A DNA stretch of 64,000 nt. Source: a bacterium 1XD42-76 (GTDB lineage: Bacteria; Bacillota; Clostridia; Lachnospirales; Lachnospiraceae). This document shows positions 1 to 8,097 of the stretch, one piece after another; position 1 is the stretch's first letter; each line of letters starts with the position of its first letter. Location: NCBI GenBank assembly GCA_009917545.1, contig QZDW01000011.1, positions 1 through 64,000 on the forward strand, written 5' to 3'. A program made the translations under genes and the position numbers. A model generated the notes under the pieces. It made no database searches and was not told the DNA's origin. It was given only the letters and a program-made list of their open reading frames with translations.

Positions 1-893
1 CAGCAGGTCTCGGCAAACGGCGCGCCATTGATTTCATAATAGTAACGTTCGATCAAAACGTTCATATTCCCACTGTACTGCGCTGCGTCCGGCTCTCTGT
101 ACCGGGCCAGGCGTTCAGAGTCCATCACAAACGGCTGATGGGAAAGCTCTGCAGCGGCTCTCGTCAGATCCCCTTGCCGGATCTGGAAATACCTTGTGAC
201 GGCCTCCTGCGGCTCCCCGTCGAAAGCCAGACTTCCATGATGCAGTACCAGAATACGGCGGCAGAATTTTGTCAACGCATTGAGATCATGGGAAACGATC
301 AGCACTGTGCATTTCCCGGTCAGTTCCTTCAATTTCCGGTAGCATTTCTGCTGGAAAAACACATCGCCTACGCTGAGCGCCTCATCGACAATGAGAATTT
401 CCGGTTCCACATTAATGGCGATAGAAAATGCCAGGCGCACAAACATCCCTGAGGAATACGTCTTGACAGGCTGATGGATGAAATCACCGATGTCGGCAAA
501 GGAGAGAATGGCGTCCAGCTTTTCTTCCGTCTCCGCGCGGGAGTATCCCATCAACATGGAATTCAGATAGACATTTTCCAGCCCGCTGTATTCCGGGTTA
601 AAACCGGCCCCCAGTTCAAGGAGGGCGGAAAGGCTGCCGTGAATCCGCATGTCCCCCGCGGTGGGTGCAACGACACCCGTGATGATCTTAAGCAGCGTGG
701 ATTTACCCGATCCATTGAGGCCGATCAGGCCCACACACTCGCCTTTTTCGATGCGAAAGGTCACATGATCCAGCGCATGGAAATCGGAATGGTACTGCTT
801 TCCCTCCAGAGAAAATGCCTCCCGCAATTTGTCGCGTTTATTCTTATATAAAGGGTAGGACTTACAAAGCCCTGAAATTTCAATCATGTTCAT
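1..893 (-). CDS. Polysaccharide ABC exporter ATPase (TagH/Wzt-like), 3' end cut by window edge
   Basis: About 297 codons are visible and the frame is still open at the left edge, so the C-terminus is missing. It is the nucleotide-binding subunit that powers export of a lipid-linked polysaccharide or teichoic acid. Visible motifs: Walker A GLNGSGKST near residues 58-66, the TagH/Wzt-typical LLELGAGFNPEYSG, signature YSSGM, Walker B ILIVDE followed by ALSVGD. The ATG at 893 is chosen because AGGTGA lies six bases upstream; an ATG two codons later is possible. The permease gene ends just upstream (938), so the two form one exporter. The sequence beyond the ATPase domain (about 60 residues seen) could begin a Wzt-type cargo-binding domain, but too little is visible to say. 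Confidence 0.9.
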   Translation of the reverse strand, partial: MNMIEISGLCKSYPLYKNKRDKLREAFSLEGKQYHSDFHALDHVTFRIEKGECVGLIGLNGSGKSTLLKIITGVVAPTAGDMRIHGSLSALLELGAGFNPEYSGLENVYLNSMLMGYSRAETEEKLDAILSFADIGDFIHQPVKTYSSGMFVRLAFSIAINVEPEILIVDEALSVGDVFFQQKCYRKLKELTGKCTVLIVSHDLNALTKFCRRILVLHHGSLAFDGEPQEAVTRYFQIRQGDLTRAAAELSHQPFVMDSERLARYREPDAAQYSGNMNVLIERYYYEINGAPFAETC

Positions 894-937
894 AAAATGT
901 CACCTGTGGAAAGGGAAGCGTTTCTTATACGCCGCCG

Positions 938-1738
938 TTACAATTCATCTGCAAAATGCGGACGAAGCCTCGAAAATACGATACATCCCACGAGAAAGAG
1001 AACCAGGGTAAAGACCCAGAAATACAGACTGAGCATCGGACGCTCCCAGAACGGGACATGCGCGATGAAACAGTCCCTGTATCCGCTTACGATATAGTAC
1101 GTGGGATTCAATTTCAGCACGGAAAGAACCCAGGGCTCCATCGTCTCCGGATTCCAGAAGATGGGGATCGCCCAAAACCCGATCTGCAGCACCACTCCCA
1201 CCAGAGGCACAAAGTCCTTAAAAAGGACGGCGATCGCGGAAACCAGCATTCCCAGGGAAAAACCGAATACCGTCAAAGCGAACGTATAGTAAACCGCCTG
1301 CAGATAAAAGACAGAAAACGGAATCCGGTAAACCGCATACATTACAAAGATGAACATTACAAAAAATATGTGGACAAATCCCGCTGACAGAATTTTGACA
1401 GCAGGAAGAATTTCGATATGGAAACGGACCTTCTTTACCAGATATCCATATTCCTGCATACAGCCTGCGCAGGAAGTGAGGATATCCGAAAAATAGATCC
1501 ACGGGACATAGGCCGGGATAAACCACAAAATATAAGGAATATTGTCAACCGGAGCCGACTTGAATCCCATCTGGAAAACGAACCAGAATACAAGGATGGT
1601 GATAAGCGGCTGCACAAAGGCCCACACCGCCCCCAGAAACGAGGCGGAATACCTGGCGCGAAAATCATTTTTTGCCAGATTCATCACCAGTCTCCGGTTG
1701 GAGAGGATGGTTTTTATAAGCAGGTAAATCTGTTTCAT
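938..1738 (-). CDS. Polysaccharide ABC-2 exporter permease (TagG/Wzm-like)
   Basis: 266 residues with about six hydrophobic membrane segments; ABC-2 membrane family. It forms the channel with the adjacent ATPase and moves undecaprenyl-linked glycan or teichoic acid outward. Typical features are the KNDFRARYSASFLGAVWAF amphipathic start and the tail ending RLRPHFADEL. The start at 1738 (MKQIYLL) follows AAAGGAACG; the reading frame runs 25 codons further upstream but without a ribosome site. It has the same length and strong similarity to the permease at 59572-60372, so the two exporters are paralogues. The previous gene ends 261 bases upstream across a stretch of degenerate repeats. Confidence 0.93.
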   Translation of the reverse strand: MKQIYLLIKTILSNRRLVMNLAKNDFRARYSASFLGAVWAFVQPLITILVFWFVFQMGFKSAPVDNIPYILWFIPAYVPWIYFSDILTSCAGCMQEYGYLVKKVRFHIEILPAVKILSAGFVHIFFVMFIFVMYAVYRIPFSVFYLQAVYYTFALTVFGFSLGMLVSAIAVLFKDFVPLVGVVLQIGFWAIPIFWNPETMEPWVLSVLKLNPTYYIVSGYRDCFIAHVPFWERPMLSLYFWVFTLVLFLVGCIVFSRLRPHFADEL

Positions 1739-1864
1739 TGTACGTTCCTTTGTCGAAAATGTGTTGCCGGGGGCTTCACCGGGCAGACTAAAAGCATGCC
1801 GCCTGTCTCTCACAGCCCCCAGTCACTGTGTTTTGTGACCTGCCATAATAATGAAAGAGTTATG

Positions 1865-2037
1865 AGTCTCCGTCTCCTGGCTACAGCCATAGTCTTTTAA
1901 TGACACATGCAAGACGAATAGCGGTCATTGATGTGCCTGAGGCCGCTCCTGCTAAGCAGTCCCTTCATGACGTATGCAGGGCTTTGATGCGCCCGGTGCT
2001 ACTCCTGCCGCCTCAGTTTCTTAACGGCGTATGTCAG
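1865..2037. repeat. Degenerate tandem repeat, about 56-bp unit, at a gene 3' end
   Basis: Three diverged units at about 1869-1914, 1926-1980 and 1982-2037 share the pattern TTGATG..GCC....GCTCCTGC..CAGT..CTT.A.G.CGTATG. The rightmost unit is the last codons and stop of the HAD-like gene; the other two are noncoding copies downstream. This also accounts for most of the gap between that gene and the permease. Confidence 0.5.
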
Positions 2038-3588
2038 ACGGCAGTCCAGAAGCATCAGGACGGAAAATGGCTGCGGTAGGAGAGTACAGCTCCCTTCCTT
2101 CCAGCAGCTCTCCCGGAAAAAACGCTTTCCGGAATGCAGAAAACATTTTGTGAAAATCCTTACTGCAGTCAGATTGTAGAAAATATCCCATCCGGATAGG
2201 GGAAATGCCAGTGGGTTCAGGTAAGCCTCCGTCGAATCATCACAGAAAGGAATGCTCCCATAAACAAGCGCCTCCTCCCGCTCCGGCCTCTGCATCGCCA
2301 TTCGCAAAAGTGGCGCCACAGCATTCCCCAGAACATCCGCGTCCGGCCTTTCCTCCTCCCAAAATGCCGCTAGGCGGCACGCATACTGCCGGATGAAGTC
2401 TGCCTGTTCCTTTTCATGCCAGAGCGGTACATACGGCTTCTGTACCGGGAAAACCTGGCCGTTTTCCTCAAGGTATCCGACCGTCATGCCATGTTCTGCC
2501 ATACACCAGCATTCGAACAGGTTATTGTTAAAATGGATAAAACGCTCCCGTTCCTCCCGTTTCCAGGAAAAATAAAAGCAGTAATACTCCCCGGTGTCTG
2601 CCGTCGGCCTGCTCTGGATGCCGAAGTAGAAACCGGAAATTCCGGATAACCCGTCAAAACTATACTGCAAAATCTGTGCCAGACTACGCTGAATGGACCC
2701 GGTCCACCCACTGTCAACGAATGCAAACGATTTGCCGTCCCCAATTCCCTCCTGTGCCAGATAACGGCAGAGCAGAGAAAGCTGGCAGCGGGAATCCTCT
2801 GACATGGCAGAGTGGAAGTTCTGGCAGCGGAACAGCCGCATTTTCAATTCCGCAAGTGCGGTACCTGACAACAGCGTATCCCAACTGCCGCGCAGATATC
2901 CCAGCTCTGTCAGGATTTCACAGCAGACCGCCTCTGGAAGGCCGCTTCTCGCCATTGCCACCTTTAAAGAAATCTGCAATCCGTCCCGGCAGATATAGTC
3001 CAGCGCCTCCTCCGGGTTCAGGCAATACTGCGCCCGCCTGAGCGCAAGGCGGCTCACATACAGATACCGGAATTCTATTGAAAACTTCAAGGTACGGTTC
3101 AGAATCCGGGCAATTTCGTACATCACCCTTCCGTCCCGGGCAAGAAAATAAAGGCGCTTGACTCCCTGCTTGTGGGCGTTTACCAGTACCCAGTAGACAT
3201 AGGCTGTAAGGACAGGCCCCGAAGCACAGACACTTGTCCGGTAAATCAGTTTTATCGCCTTAGATGCGGTTATTACGCCATCTGAAAGAGGAATATCGTT
3301 TTTACGCGAAATGCCGGCAATTTTCCGGGGCTTGTTGCCATTGTTCCGCAGGCTGCTGTTAGTTTCCCGGGCTCTGGCGTCATTGTTTCGGAGACTGCCG
3401 CCGATTTCCAGAGGTCTGCCACCAATTTTCCGGGCTGTACCACTATTCTTCTGAGGACTGCCGTCATTTTCCGGCGCTGCCGAGGAACCGTCCCCAAGTG
3501 CGTCCATACATTCCCGTGTGGCCCGGTGAAAGGAGGCAAGTGCAGATGATTTGGCCAGTATGGCGAGATATCTCTCCGTTTGATTCAT
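1999..3588 (-). CDS. Large HAD-like (COG5610-type) polysaccharide-cluster protein with heptapeptide-repeat linker
   Basis: 529 residues. Start chosen at 3588 (MNQTERYL): its ATGA overlaps the TGA of the upstream GT2, so translation is coupled. Residues about 1-37 are helical; 38-100 are nine degenerate 7-residue repeats rich in Arg, Lys, Asn and Gly; the remainder carries YFLARDG (147-153) and YLYVSRLALRRAQ, which I recognise from COG5610 predicted HAD-family proteins found in capsule clusters. No signal peptide or clear membrane helix. The biochemical role is unknown; a glycan phosphate hydrolase or transferase role would be a guess. The domain assignment is from motif memory only and needs a profile search. 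Confidence 0.6.
   Translation of the reverse strand: MNQTERYLAILAKSSALASFHRATRECMDALGDGSSAAPENDGSPQKNSGTARKIGGRPLEIGGSLRNNDARARETNSSLRNNGNKPRKIAGISRKNDIPLSDGVITASKAIKLIYRTSVCASGPVLTAYVYWVLVNAHKQGVKRLYFLARDGRVMYEIARILNRTLKFSIEFRYLYVSRLALRRAQYCLNPEEALDYICRDGLQISLKVAMARSGLPEAVCCEILTELGYLRGSWDTLLSGTALAELKMRLFRCQNFHSAMSEDSRCQLSLLCRYLAQEGIGDGKSFAFVDSGWTGSIQRSLAQILQYSFDGLSGISGFYFGIQSRPTADTGEYYCFYFSWKREERERFIHFNNNLFECWCMAEHGMTVGYLEENGQVFPVQKPYVPLWHEKEQADFIRQYACRLAAFWEEERPDADVLGNAVAPLLRMAMQRPEREEALVYGSIPFCDDSTEAYLNPLAFPLSGWDIFYNLTAVRIFTKCFLHSGKRFFRESCWKEGSCTLLPQPFSVLMLLDCRLTYAVKKLRRQE
3289..3477 (-). repeat. Nine tandem 21-bp repeats inside a coding sequence
   Basis: Exactly 189 bp, nine units of 21 bp encoding nine heptapeptides: APENDGS, PQKNSGT, ARKIGGR, PLEIGGS, LRNNDAR, ARETNSS, LRNNGNK, PRKIAGI, SRKNDIP. 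A unit on the plus strand looks like TGCCACCAATTTTCCGGGCTG. Because units are multiples of three, gain or loss changes linker length without breaking the frame. Confidence 0.85.
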
Positions 3589-4634
3589 AAACGTCCCATC
3601 CTCCGCTTGAGACTTCGCCGCAGATATACAGCCGCGCAGATAAGGAATGCTGGCATCCATTTAAGAAGTCCGCGGTAGAGCAGAAATTCCAGAGATATGT
3701 CCCGATATGCGGGCGGCAAACCGAGTACTTCCCGCGTCTCCGGAAGTTTTCTTGTACGGCGGACGGCAGAAACAAGCTGCCGGTAAGTCTGTCCGGCGGT
3801 CAGAGCCTTTTCCAGATTCAAAAAACAGCCGCGCAGGTACATGCCGTCTGCCAACGATAGCTCCGGATTCTCCGTTTTTCCCTGTAAAAAATCCCGGATA
3901 ATCCGCCAGGTACGCCCGTTCGCCTCAATCAGGCCTTCCGACCACCGGGCCGTCAGGTTCCCCTGATTTTTACAGATGTAGTGATACCCCTCCCATGCGG
4001 TGATGCAGACGCTTCCAATCTGTTGTAGATATGCCACGTTGAAAGGAACATCTTCTGCAAAATCCAGAAGTTCGTTAAAACACAGCTCTGCCTGACGCAG
4101 CACCTCCCTGCGATATAACTTGTTCCAGACATGGATAAACAGGTTGTAGGAGGCATCGGAACGCCAGAATTCTACCAACCCCGGATCCGACTCTGTCATA
4201 GGGGAAAGCTCCAACCGCCGGCTTTCAAACGTAACGGTCATCCGCTTTCTGCATACACCGTCCCGCAGAAATTCCCGGATATACCCACTCATCACCATGC
4301 CGCAGCCGCTGGCTTCCATTGCGTTTACCATCCGCCGGTAATAATCCGGCTCCACCAGGTCGTCCGAATCCAGAAACGCAACAAACTGTCCGACGGAGTG
4401 CAAGAGCCCTGTATTTCTGGCCGCGCTCAGCCCGCGGTTTTCCTGATGGAAGGTACGGATTTTTTCATGGGTGTCCGAAAAAGAATCGCAGATAACCCCT
4501 GAACCGTCCCGGGAACCATCGTCTACCAGAATCAGCTCCCAGTCCTTAAAACACTGGCCGATCACGCTGTCTACCGCCTGGCGGAGCGTACGTTCCGCGT
4601 TAAAAACAGGCATGATGATACTCAATACAGGCAT
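3585..4634 (-). CDS. Family 2 glycosyltransferase (GT-A fold)
   Basis: 349 residues. The N-terminal GT2 domain opens with LSIIMPVFNAERTLRQAVDS, has the nucleotide-binding DDG at 38-40, GLSAARNTGL, and the metal-binding DSDD at 89-92. It transfers a sugar from a nucleotide-sugar to a growing cytoplasmic glycan; donor and linkage cannot be read. AAGGAG lies 12 bases before the ATG. First gene of the minus-strand region A operon, with a terminator-like hairpin in its leader. Its C-terminal part (LRGCFLNLEKAL) matches the partial gene at the right edge of the window, so the two GT2s are paralogues. Confidence 0.92.
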   Translation of the reverse strand: MPVLSIIMPVFNAERTLRQAVDSVIGQCFKDWELILVDDGSRDGSGVICDSFSDTHEKIRTFHQENRGLSAARNTGLLHSVGQFVAFLDSDDLVEPDYYRRMVNAMEASGCGMVMSGYIREFLRDGVCRKRMTVTFESRRLELSPMTESDPGLVEFWRSDASYNLFIHVWNKLYRREVLRQAELCFNELLDFAEDVPFNVAYLQQIGSVCITAWEGYHYICKNQGNLTARWSEGLIEANGRTWRIIRDFLQGKTENPELSLADGMYLRGCFLNLEKALTAGQTYRQLVSAVRRTRKLPETREVLGLPPAYRDISLEFLLYRGLLKWMPAFLICAAVYLRRSLKRRMGRL

Positions 4635-4649
4635 AGCTGTCCGCTGCTC

Positions 4650-4687
4650 CTTAAAACAAAATCAGCCCGGCTGGGCCTGGGCTGATT
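4650..4687 (-). terminator. Rho-independent terminator-like hairpin in the region A leader (possible attenuator)
   Basis: Read on the minus strand: perfect 9-bp stem AATCAGCCC / GGGCTGATT with a 10-base loop, followed by TTTGTTTT. It sits between the region A GT2 start (4634) and the inverted repeat upstream, so any transcript from the control region must pass it. It could equally be a terminator for unseen upstream transcription, but position in the leader favours attenuation. Confidence 0.6.
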
Positions 4688-4712
4688 GGTTTTCAGAACA
4701 TTAAGAGTTCTT

Positions 4713-4731
4713 ATAGTCGTACTTATATGAA
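4713..4731 (+). repeat. Left inverted-repeat arm of candidate invertible segment
   Basis: Reads ATAGTCGTACTTATATGAA; pairs with 5278-5296 with one mismatch. Lies on the region A side. Confidence 0.85.
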
Positions 4732-5063
4732 TTTTTATATAATTCTGAATATAAACAGTATATAAACCGTTAAAATGTAGAAAATGAAAAATATCAGTAC
4801 ATCAGCTCTGCCTGATATACGGAATAAAGAACTTGAAACCTGCCTTGGGAATGACTTTTCTGAAACTGTGAAAAATCATAAGGCAATCATGGCAGACGGT
4901 ACTGCTTACAGAGAAGCTATCCCGACGAAGCCATGTCCTCTTACTCTTACAGGGAAAGAAGTGAACTATTGTCAATATATTTTGTTAAATTAAAACAGTT
5001 CGAAAATTCCTGAAAATATTGGAAAAATCAGCAAACAAAAATTGACGATTTTGTATAAAAGGC

Positions 5064-5092
5064 TTGACAAAAAAGGGCTTGAGGGCTATAGT
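5064..5092 (+). promoter_or_regulatory. Consensus sigma-A promoter, rightward
   Basis: TTGACA at 5064-5069, 17-bp spacer, TATAGT at 5087-5092. The -35 is perfect and the -10 differs by one base. It would give a leader of about 230 nt to the GT4 gene at 5332 and lies inside the candidate invertible segment. Confidence 0.75.
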
Positions 5093-5236
5093 CTTAGATT
5101 AGGGTCAGGGAGTAAATCACATCCTCCCAAACTCTGAAAACCCCATTTTTGAAGGCTTTGAAATGCTGATTTTTATAAAATTAACGATTTTTAAAGAAAA
5201 ATGGGAAAAAATAGTGAAAATGTTAATGTTTAAAAG

Positions 5237-5265
5237 TTGCCTTATTTCGTCAAAGATGGTATACT
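5237..5265 (+). promoter_or_regulatory. Second rightward sigma-A promoter, adjacent to inverted repeat
   Basis: TTGCCT at 5237-5242, 17-bp spacer, TATACT at 5260-5265. Transcription would start close to the right inverted-repeat arm (5278), the geometry expected for a promoter that is flipped by inversion. Confidence 0.65.
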
Positions 5266-5277
5266 AACAGAGGCTGG

Positions 5278-5296
5278 TTCATATAAGTACGATTAT
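5278..5296 (-). repeat. Right inverted-repeat arm of candidate invertible segment
   Basis: Reads TTCATATAAGTACGATTAT on the plus strand; complement of 4713-4731 with one mismatch. Lies 12 bases downstream of a -10 box. Confidence 0.85.
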
Positions 5297-5331
5297 CGGA
5301 AGTAAACCCTGCAAAATTCGGAGGTATCCCC

Positions 5332-6462
5332 ATGATTAGAGTCCTGCATTTTGTCTCCACTCCGGCGATCTGGAGCGGTGTCATGGGCGTTATTATGAAT
5401 TATTACAGGCATCTGGACCGGTCAGAGATCCAGTTTGATTTTCTCTGTTTCCTCCCCTGCGAGGAGTCTTATGAAGAGGAAATTCGGACACTGGGCGGGC
5501 GGGTCTTTTTTTTACCGAAGCCGGGGGTGTCGCTGCATGCTTTGAAAGCAGTGAACGAGTTCTTTAAAGAGCATGGAAAGAACTACGACTGGCTCCATAA
5601 TCATGAGGTATATTTGTCCTTCTTCCTGCGGCCGATTTCAAAGCATTACGGGATAAAAAACTTTATCATCCACAGTCATGCAACGAAATATTCTGATCGC
5701 ATCCCTGCCGCATGGAGAAATCGTATCCTATGCCTGCCGATTCGGTTCATATCGTGTAAACATATGGCATGCTCCAGGGCTGCGGGAGAGTTTTTATTCC
5801 ACCGATCTTTAGGGAAAAAGATTCCCTGCCTGATTCTCCCCAATGCCATTGAGCCGCAGGCTTTTTATTATAAGGAAGCAATCCGTTCCCAATACCGCGA
5901 ACAGCTGGGATTGGAAAGTGCATACCTCATCGGCCATATCGGGCGATTTGTTCCGCAGAAGAACCACCGCTTTCTGCTGTCCGTTTTTCGTGATGTTCTG
6001 GAGGAGACTTTGGATGCTCACCTTCTCCTCATTGGAGACGGCCCCCTTAAGAGGGACATGGAACGGTATGCAGACCAGCTAAACATCACAGAACATGTCC
6101 ACTTTCTGGGCCAGCGGAAGGATACCGCTCCGTTGCTGTGGACTATGGATCTCTTTGTACTGCCATCTCTGTACGAAGGCCTTCCCGTTTCCTGTATGGA
6201 GGCACAGGCGGCCGGGCTGCCTTGCATCATTGCCGATACAGTTTCCAGGGAGGTGCAGGCCACGACTCGGATGAAATGGCTTTCTCTGGAATCCTGTCAT
6301 GCATGGGCTGCACAGTGTCTGGAATCCTGCCGTCTGTTTTCTGAAGAACAATATTCTGACACCCGTGTCTGTCCGGAAGGGATTCCGGACATCTCTGTCG
6401 AGGCAGGGAAGCTGGCTAAATTTTATGAAACGGGGGCTTGCCATTTTGAATATATATTTTGA
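5332..6462 (+). CDS. GT4-family glycosyltransferase (GT-B fold)
   Basis: 376 residues. First gene of the plus-strand operon, with GGAGGT six bases before the ATG. The C-terminal half shows the GT4 donor-binding features GHIGRFVPQKN, LLIGDGPLKRDM and the EX7E-type motif in LYEGLPVSCMEAQAAGLP. The N-terminus (RVLHFVSTPAIWSGV) is the usual acceptor-side Rossmann start seen in capsule GT4s. It adds a sugar from a nucleotide donor on the cytoplasmic side. Its 3' end overlaps the following permease gene. Confidence 0.92.
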   Translation: MIRVLHFVSTPAIWSGVMGVIMNYYRHLDRSEIQFDFLCFLPCEESYEEEIRTLGGRVFFLPKPGVSLHALKAVNEFFKEHGKNYDWLHNHEVYLSFFLRPISKHYGIKNFIIHSHATKYSDRIPAAWRNRILCLPIRFISCKHMACSRAAGEFLFHRSLGKKIPCLILPNAIEPQAFYYKEAIRSQYREQLGLESAYLIGHIGRFVPQKNHRFLLSVFRDVLEETLDAHLLLIGDGPLKRDMERYADQLNITEHVHFLGQRKDTAPLLWTMDLFVLPSLYEGLPVSCMEAQAAGLPCIIADTVSREVQATTRMKWLSLESCHAWAAQCLESCRLFSEEQYSDTRVCPEGIPDISVEAGKLAKFYETGACHFEYIF

Positions 6463-7222
6463 GGTATTCCGTAAGTATCATTTTTTGCTTCAGGATCTGG
6501 TTGCCAGAGATTTTAAGCTCAAATATCGCCGTTCGATTCTTGGTTTTTTATGGAGCATTTTAAACCCGTTGCTGATGATGCTTGTTATAACCGCTGTTTT
6601 CTCCAACATGTTTAAAAGCGATATCCAATATTTTCCGGTATATTATCTCTGCGGCTATCTGATTTTTAATTTTGTTGTCGAGGCTACAAATGGCGCGCTG
6701 ACATCCATTGTTCAGTCAGGGTATCTGATTAAAAAAGTATACATTCCTAAATATATTTTTCCCCTGGAAAAAACAACGTTTGCCCTTGTCAATGTGGTGT
6801 TTTCCTTTGCTGCTGTCCTTCTGGTGATCCTGATTACAAAGATGCCGATACAGCCAACAATACTTTTGATTCCGATTCCGGTTTTTTATGCATTTGTGTT
6901 CAGTACCGGGCTGGGCCTGATTCTCGCTTCCTGCAATACCTTTTTTCGGGATACAGGCCACCTCTATTCTGTATGGACGACAGCTTGGATGTACCTGACA
7001 CCGTTGTTTTACCCTTTAGAGAGTATTCCTGAAAGTATTCAGAAGTTTATTTTCTATAATCCGCTTTATTACTTTGTCACCCTTCTGAGGGAGCTTGTCA
7101 TTGAGGGACGCATGCCAGATCCTGCAATGCATCTTACCTGCATATGTTTTTCTCTGTTGTTCCTTCTTGTGGGGCTTTTTATCTTTAAACGCAGCCAGGA
7201 CCGGTTTATTTTATACATTTAG
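6425..7222 (+). CDS. Polysaccharide ABC-2 exporter permease (Wzm/TagG-like)
   Basis: 265 residues with about six membrane segments. It contains LVARDFKLKYRRSILGFLWS, the conserved ABC-2 polysaccharide permease entry, and NPLYYFVTLLRELVIEG near the C-terminus. It pairs with the ATPase at 7343 to export the region C glycan. The start is uncertain: ATG at 6425 overlaps the GT4 gene by 38 bases and has only a weak ribosome site (GAGGCAGGG); a TTG at 6446 preceded by GGGGG is a realistic alternative and would remove seven residues. It is diverged from the other two permeases in the window. Confidence 0.9.
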   Translation: MKRGLAILNIYFEVFRKYHFLLQDLVARDFKLKYRRSILGFLWSILNPLLMMLVITAVFSNMFKSDIQYFPVYYLCGYLIFNFVVEATNGALTSIVQSGYLIKKVYIPKYIFPLEKTTFALVNVVFSFAAVLLVILITKMPIQPTILLIPIPVFYAFVFSTGLGLILASCNTFFRDTGHLYSVWTTAWMYLTPLFYPLESIPESIQKFIFYNPLYYFVTLLRELVIEGRMPDPAMHLTCICFSLLFLLVGLFIFKRSQDRFILYI

Positions 7223-7230
7223 CTCCAGGT

Positions 7231-7290
7231 GGCGGCTGCCGCACAGGGGGCTTCCCAAAGAACGTTCCGGACCATTGGCCGACAGCCGCC
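7231..7290 (+). other. GC-rich hairpin between exporter permease and ATPase genes
   Basis: GGCGGCTG (7231-7238) pairs with CAGCCGCC (7283-7290). The 120-base gap is visibly richer in G and C than its neighbours and has no T-run, so it is not a simple terminator; it may be an mRNA structure or an inserted repeat. Confidence 0.4.
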
Positions 7291-7342
7291 GCGCTTACAC
7301 GTTTCCGAAACATGGTCCGCCCATAAAAAGGAGCATTTATCC

Positions 7343-8086
7343 ATGACATATGCCGTAGAAGTAAACAATGTCAGCATGCATTTTAATATGAATAAAGACA
7401 AGATTGACAATCTGAAGGAATATTGCATTAAGCTGCTGAAGCGCCAGCTCTTTTTTGAAGATTTCACAGCGCTCCAGAATATTTCTTTTACGATCAATCG
7501 TGGAGATGTGTTTGGCATCATTGGGCTCAACGGCTCCGGCAAGAGCACGTTATTAAAGATTATTTCCGGGATTTTAAAGCCGTCAGCAGGAAGCGTGACA
7601 GTTGCAGGAACGGTTGCCCCGCTCATTGAATTAGGGGCAGGCTTTGATGCAGATCTGACTGCACGGGAAAATATTTTCCTGAATGGTTCGGTTCTGGGAT
7701 TCTCACGTGATTTCATGCGTCAGAAATTTGAGGAAATCGTTGAGTTTTCGGAGCTGGAGGAATTCATAGACGTACCCATCAAGAACTTTTCCTCCGGCAT
7801 GGTGGCGCGCATCGGATTTTCCGTGGCAACCATTGTAAAACCCGATATTTTAATCTGCGATGAAATTCTTTCTGTCGGGGATTACAAATTTCAGGAAAAA
7901 TGTGAAAAACGGATTCAGGAGTTAATGTCAGATCAGACAACTGTAATTCTCGTTTCCCATTCGATCGAACAGATTGAACGCATGTGCAACCGCATCCTTT
8001 GGCTGGAACGTGGATGTATAAAAGCGATCGGCGGCAGGGAAATCATTCCCTTATATCAGCCGGACTTTGAAGGGAGAGACTCATGA
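7343..8086 (+). CDS. Polysaccharide ABC exporter ATPase (Wzt/TagH-like, short form)
   Basis: 247 residues. Walker A GLNGSGKST (61-69), LIELGAGFDADLTARENI, signature FSSGM (149-153), Walker B ILICDE (169-174) followed by ILSVGD. Start at 7343 is set by AAGGAG nine bases upstream; the open frame runs further upstream without a site. Unlike the ATPase at 58217 it stops right after the nucleotide-binding domain, so it has no C-terminal cargo-binding domain. It partners with the permease at 6425. Confidence 0.94.
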   Translation: MTYAVEVNNVSMHFNMNKDKIDNLKEYCIKLLKRQLFFEDFTALQNISFTINRGDVFGIIGLNGSGKSTLLKIISGILKPSAGSVTVAGTVAPLIELGAGFDADLTARENIFLNGSVLGFSRDFMRQKFEEIVEFSELEEFIDVPIKNFSSGMVARIGFSVATIVKPDILICDEILSVGDYKFQEKCEKRIQELMSDQTTVILVSHSIEQIERMCNRILWLERGCIKAIGGREIIPLYQPDFEGRDS

Positions 8087-8097
8087 GGTGCAGATAA

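Larger units (their letters stand above)
4713..5296. other. Candidate invertible promoter segment between divergent polysaccharide operons
   Basis: The divergent intergenic region 4635-5331 holds two arms of an inverted repeat, 4713-4731 and 5278-5296, matching at 18 of 19 positions (core TCGTACTTATATGAA and its complement). The enclosed 546 bp are AT-rich, carry two promoters pointing right, a 9-bp CCCATTTTT / AAAAATGGG stem (5142-5150, 5197-5205) and no convincing gene: the only open frame (4784-4993, 69 codons) has no ribosome site. Promoter just inside one repeat is the layout of site-specific DNA inversion switches. No recombinase gene is in the window, so one would have to act in trans. 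A non-autonomous transposon with terminal repeats is the main alternative. Confidence 0.55.

Noticed and set aside
4784-4993. 69-codon open frame inside the candidate invertible segment
   Set aside because: No ribosome site, no recognised motif, AT-rich composition; probably chance.
5093-5331. Leader of the plus operon considered as a riboswitch
   Set aside because: One 9-bp AT-rich stem and no conserved aptamer sequence that I recognise.
7223-7342. Hairpin between permease and ATPase considered as a terminator
   Set aside because: No T-run follows and the two genes must be co-expressed.
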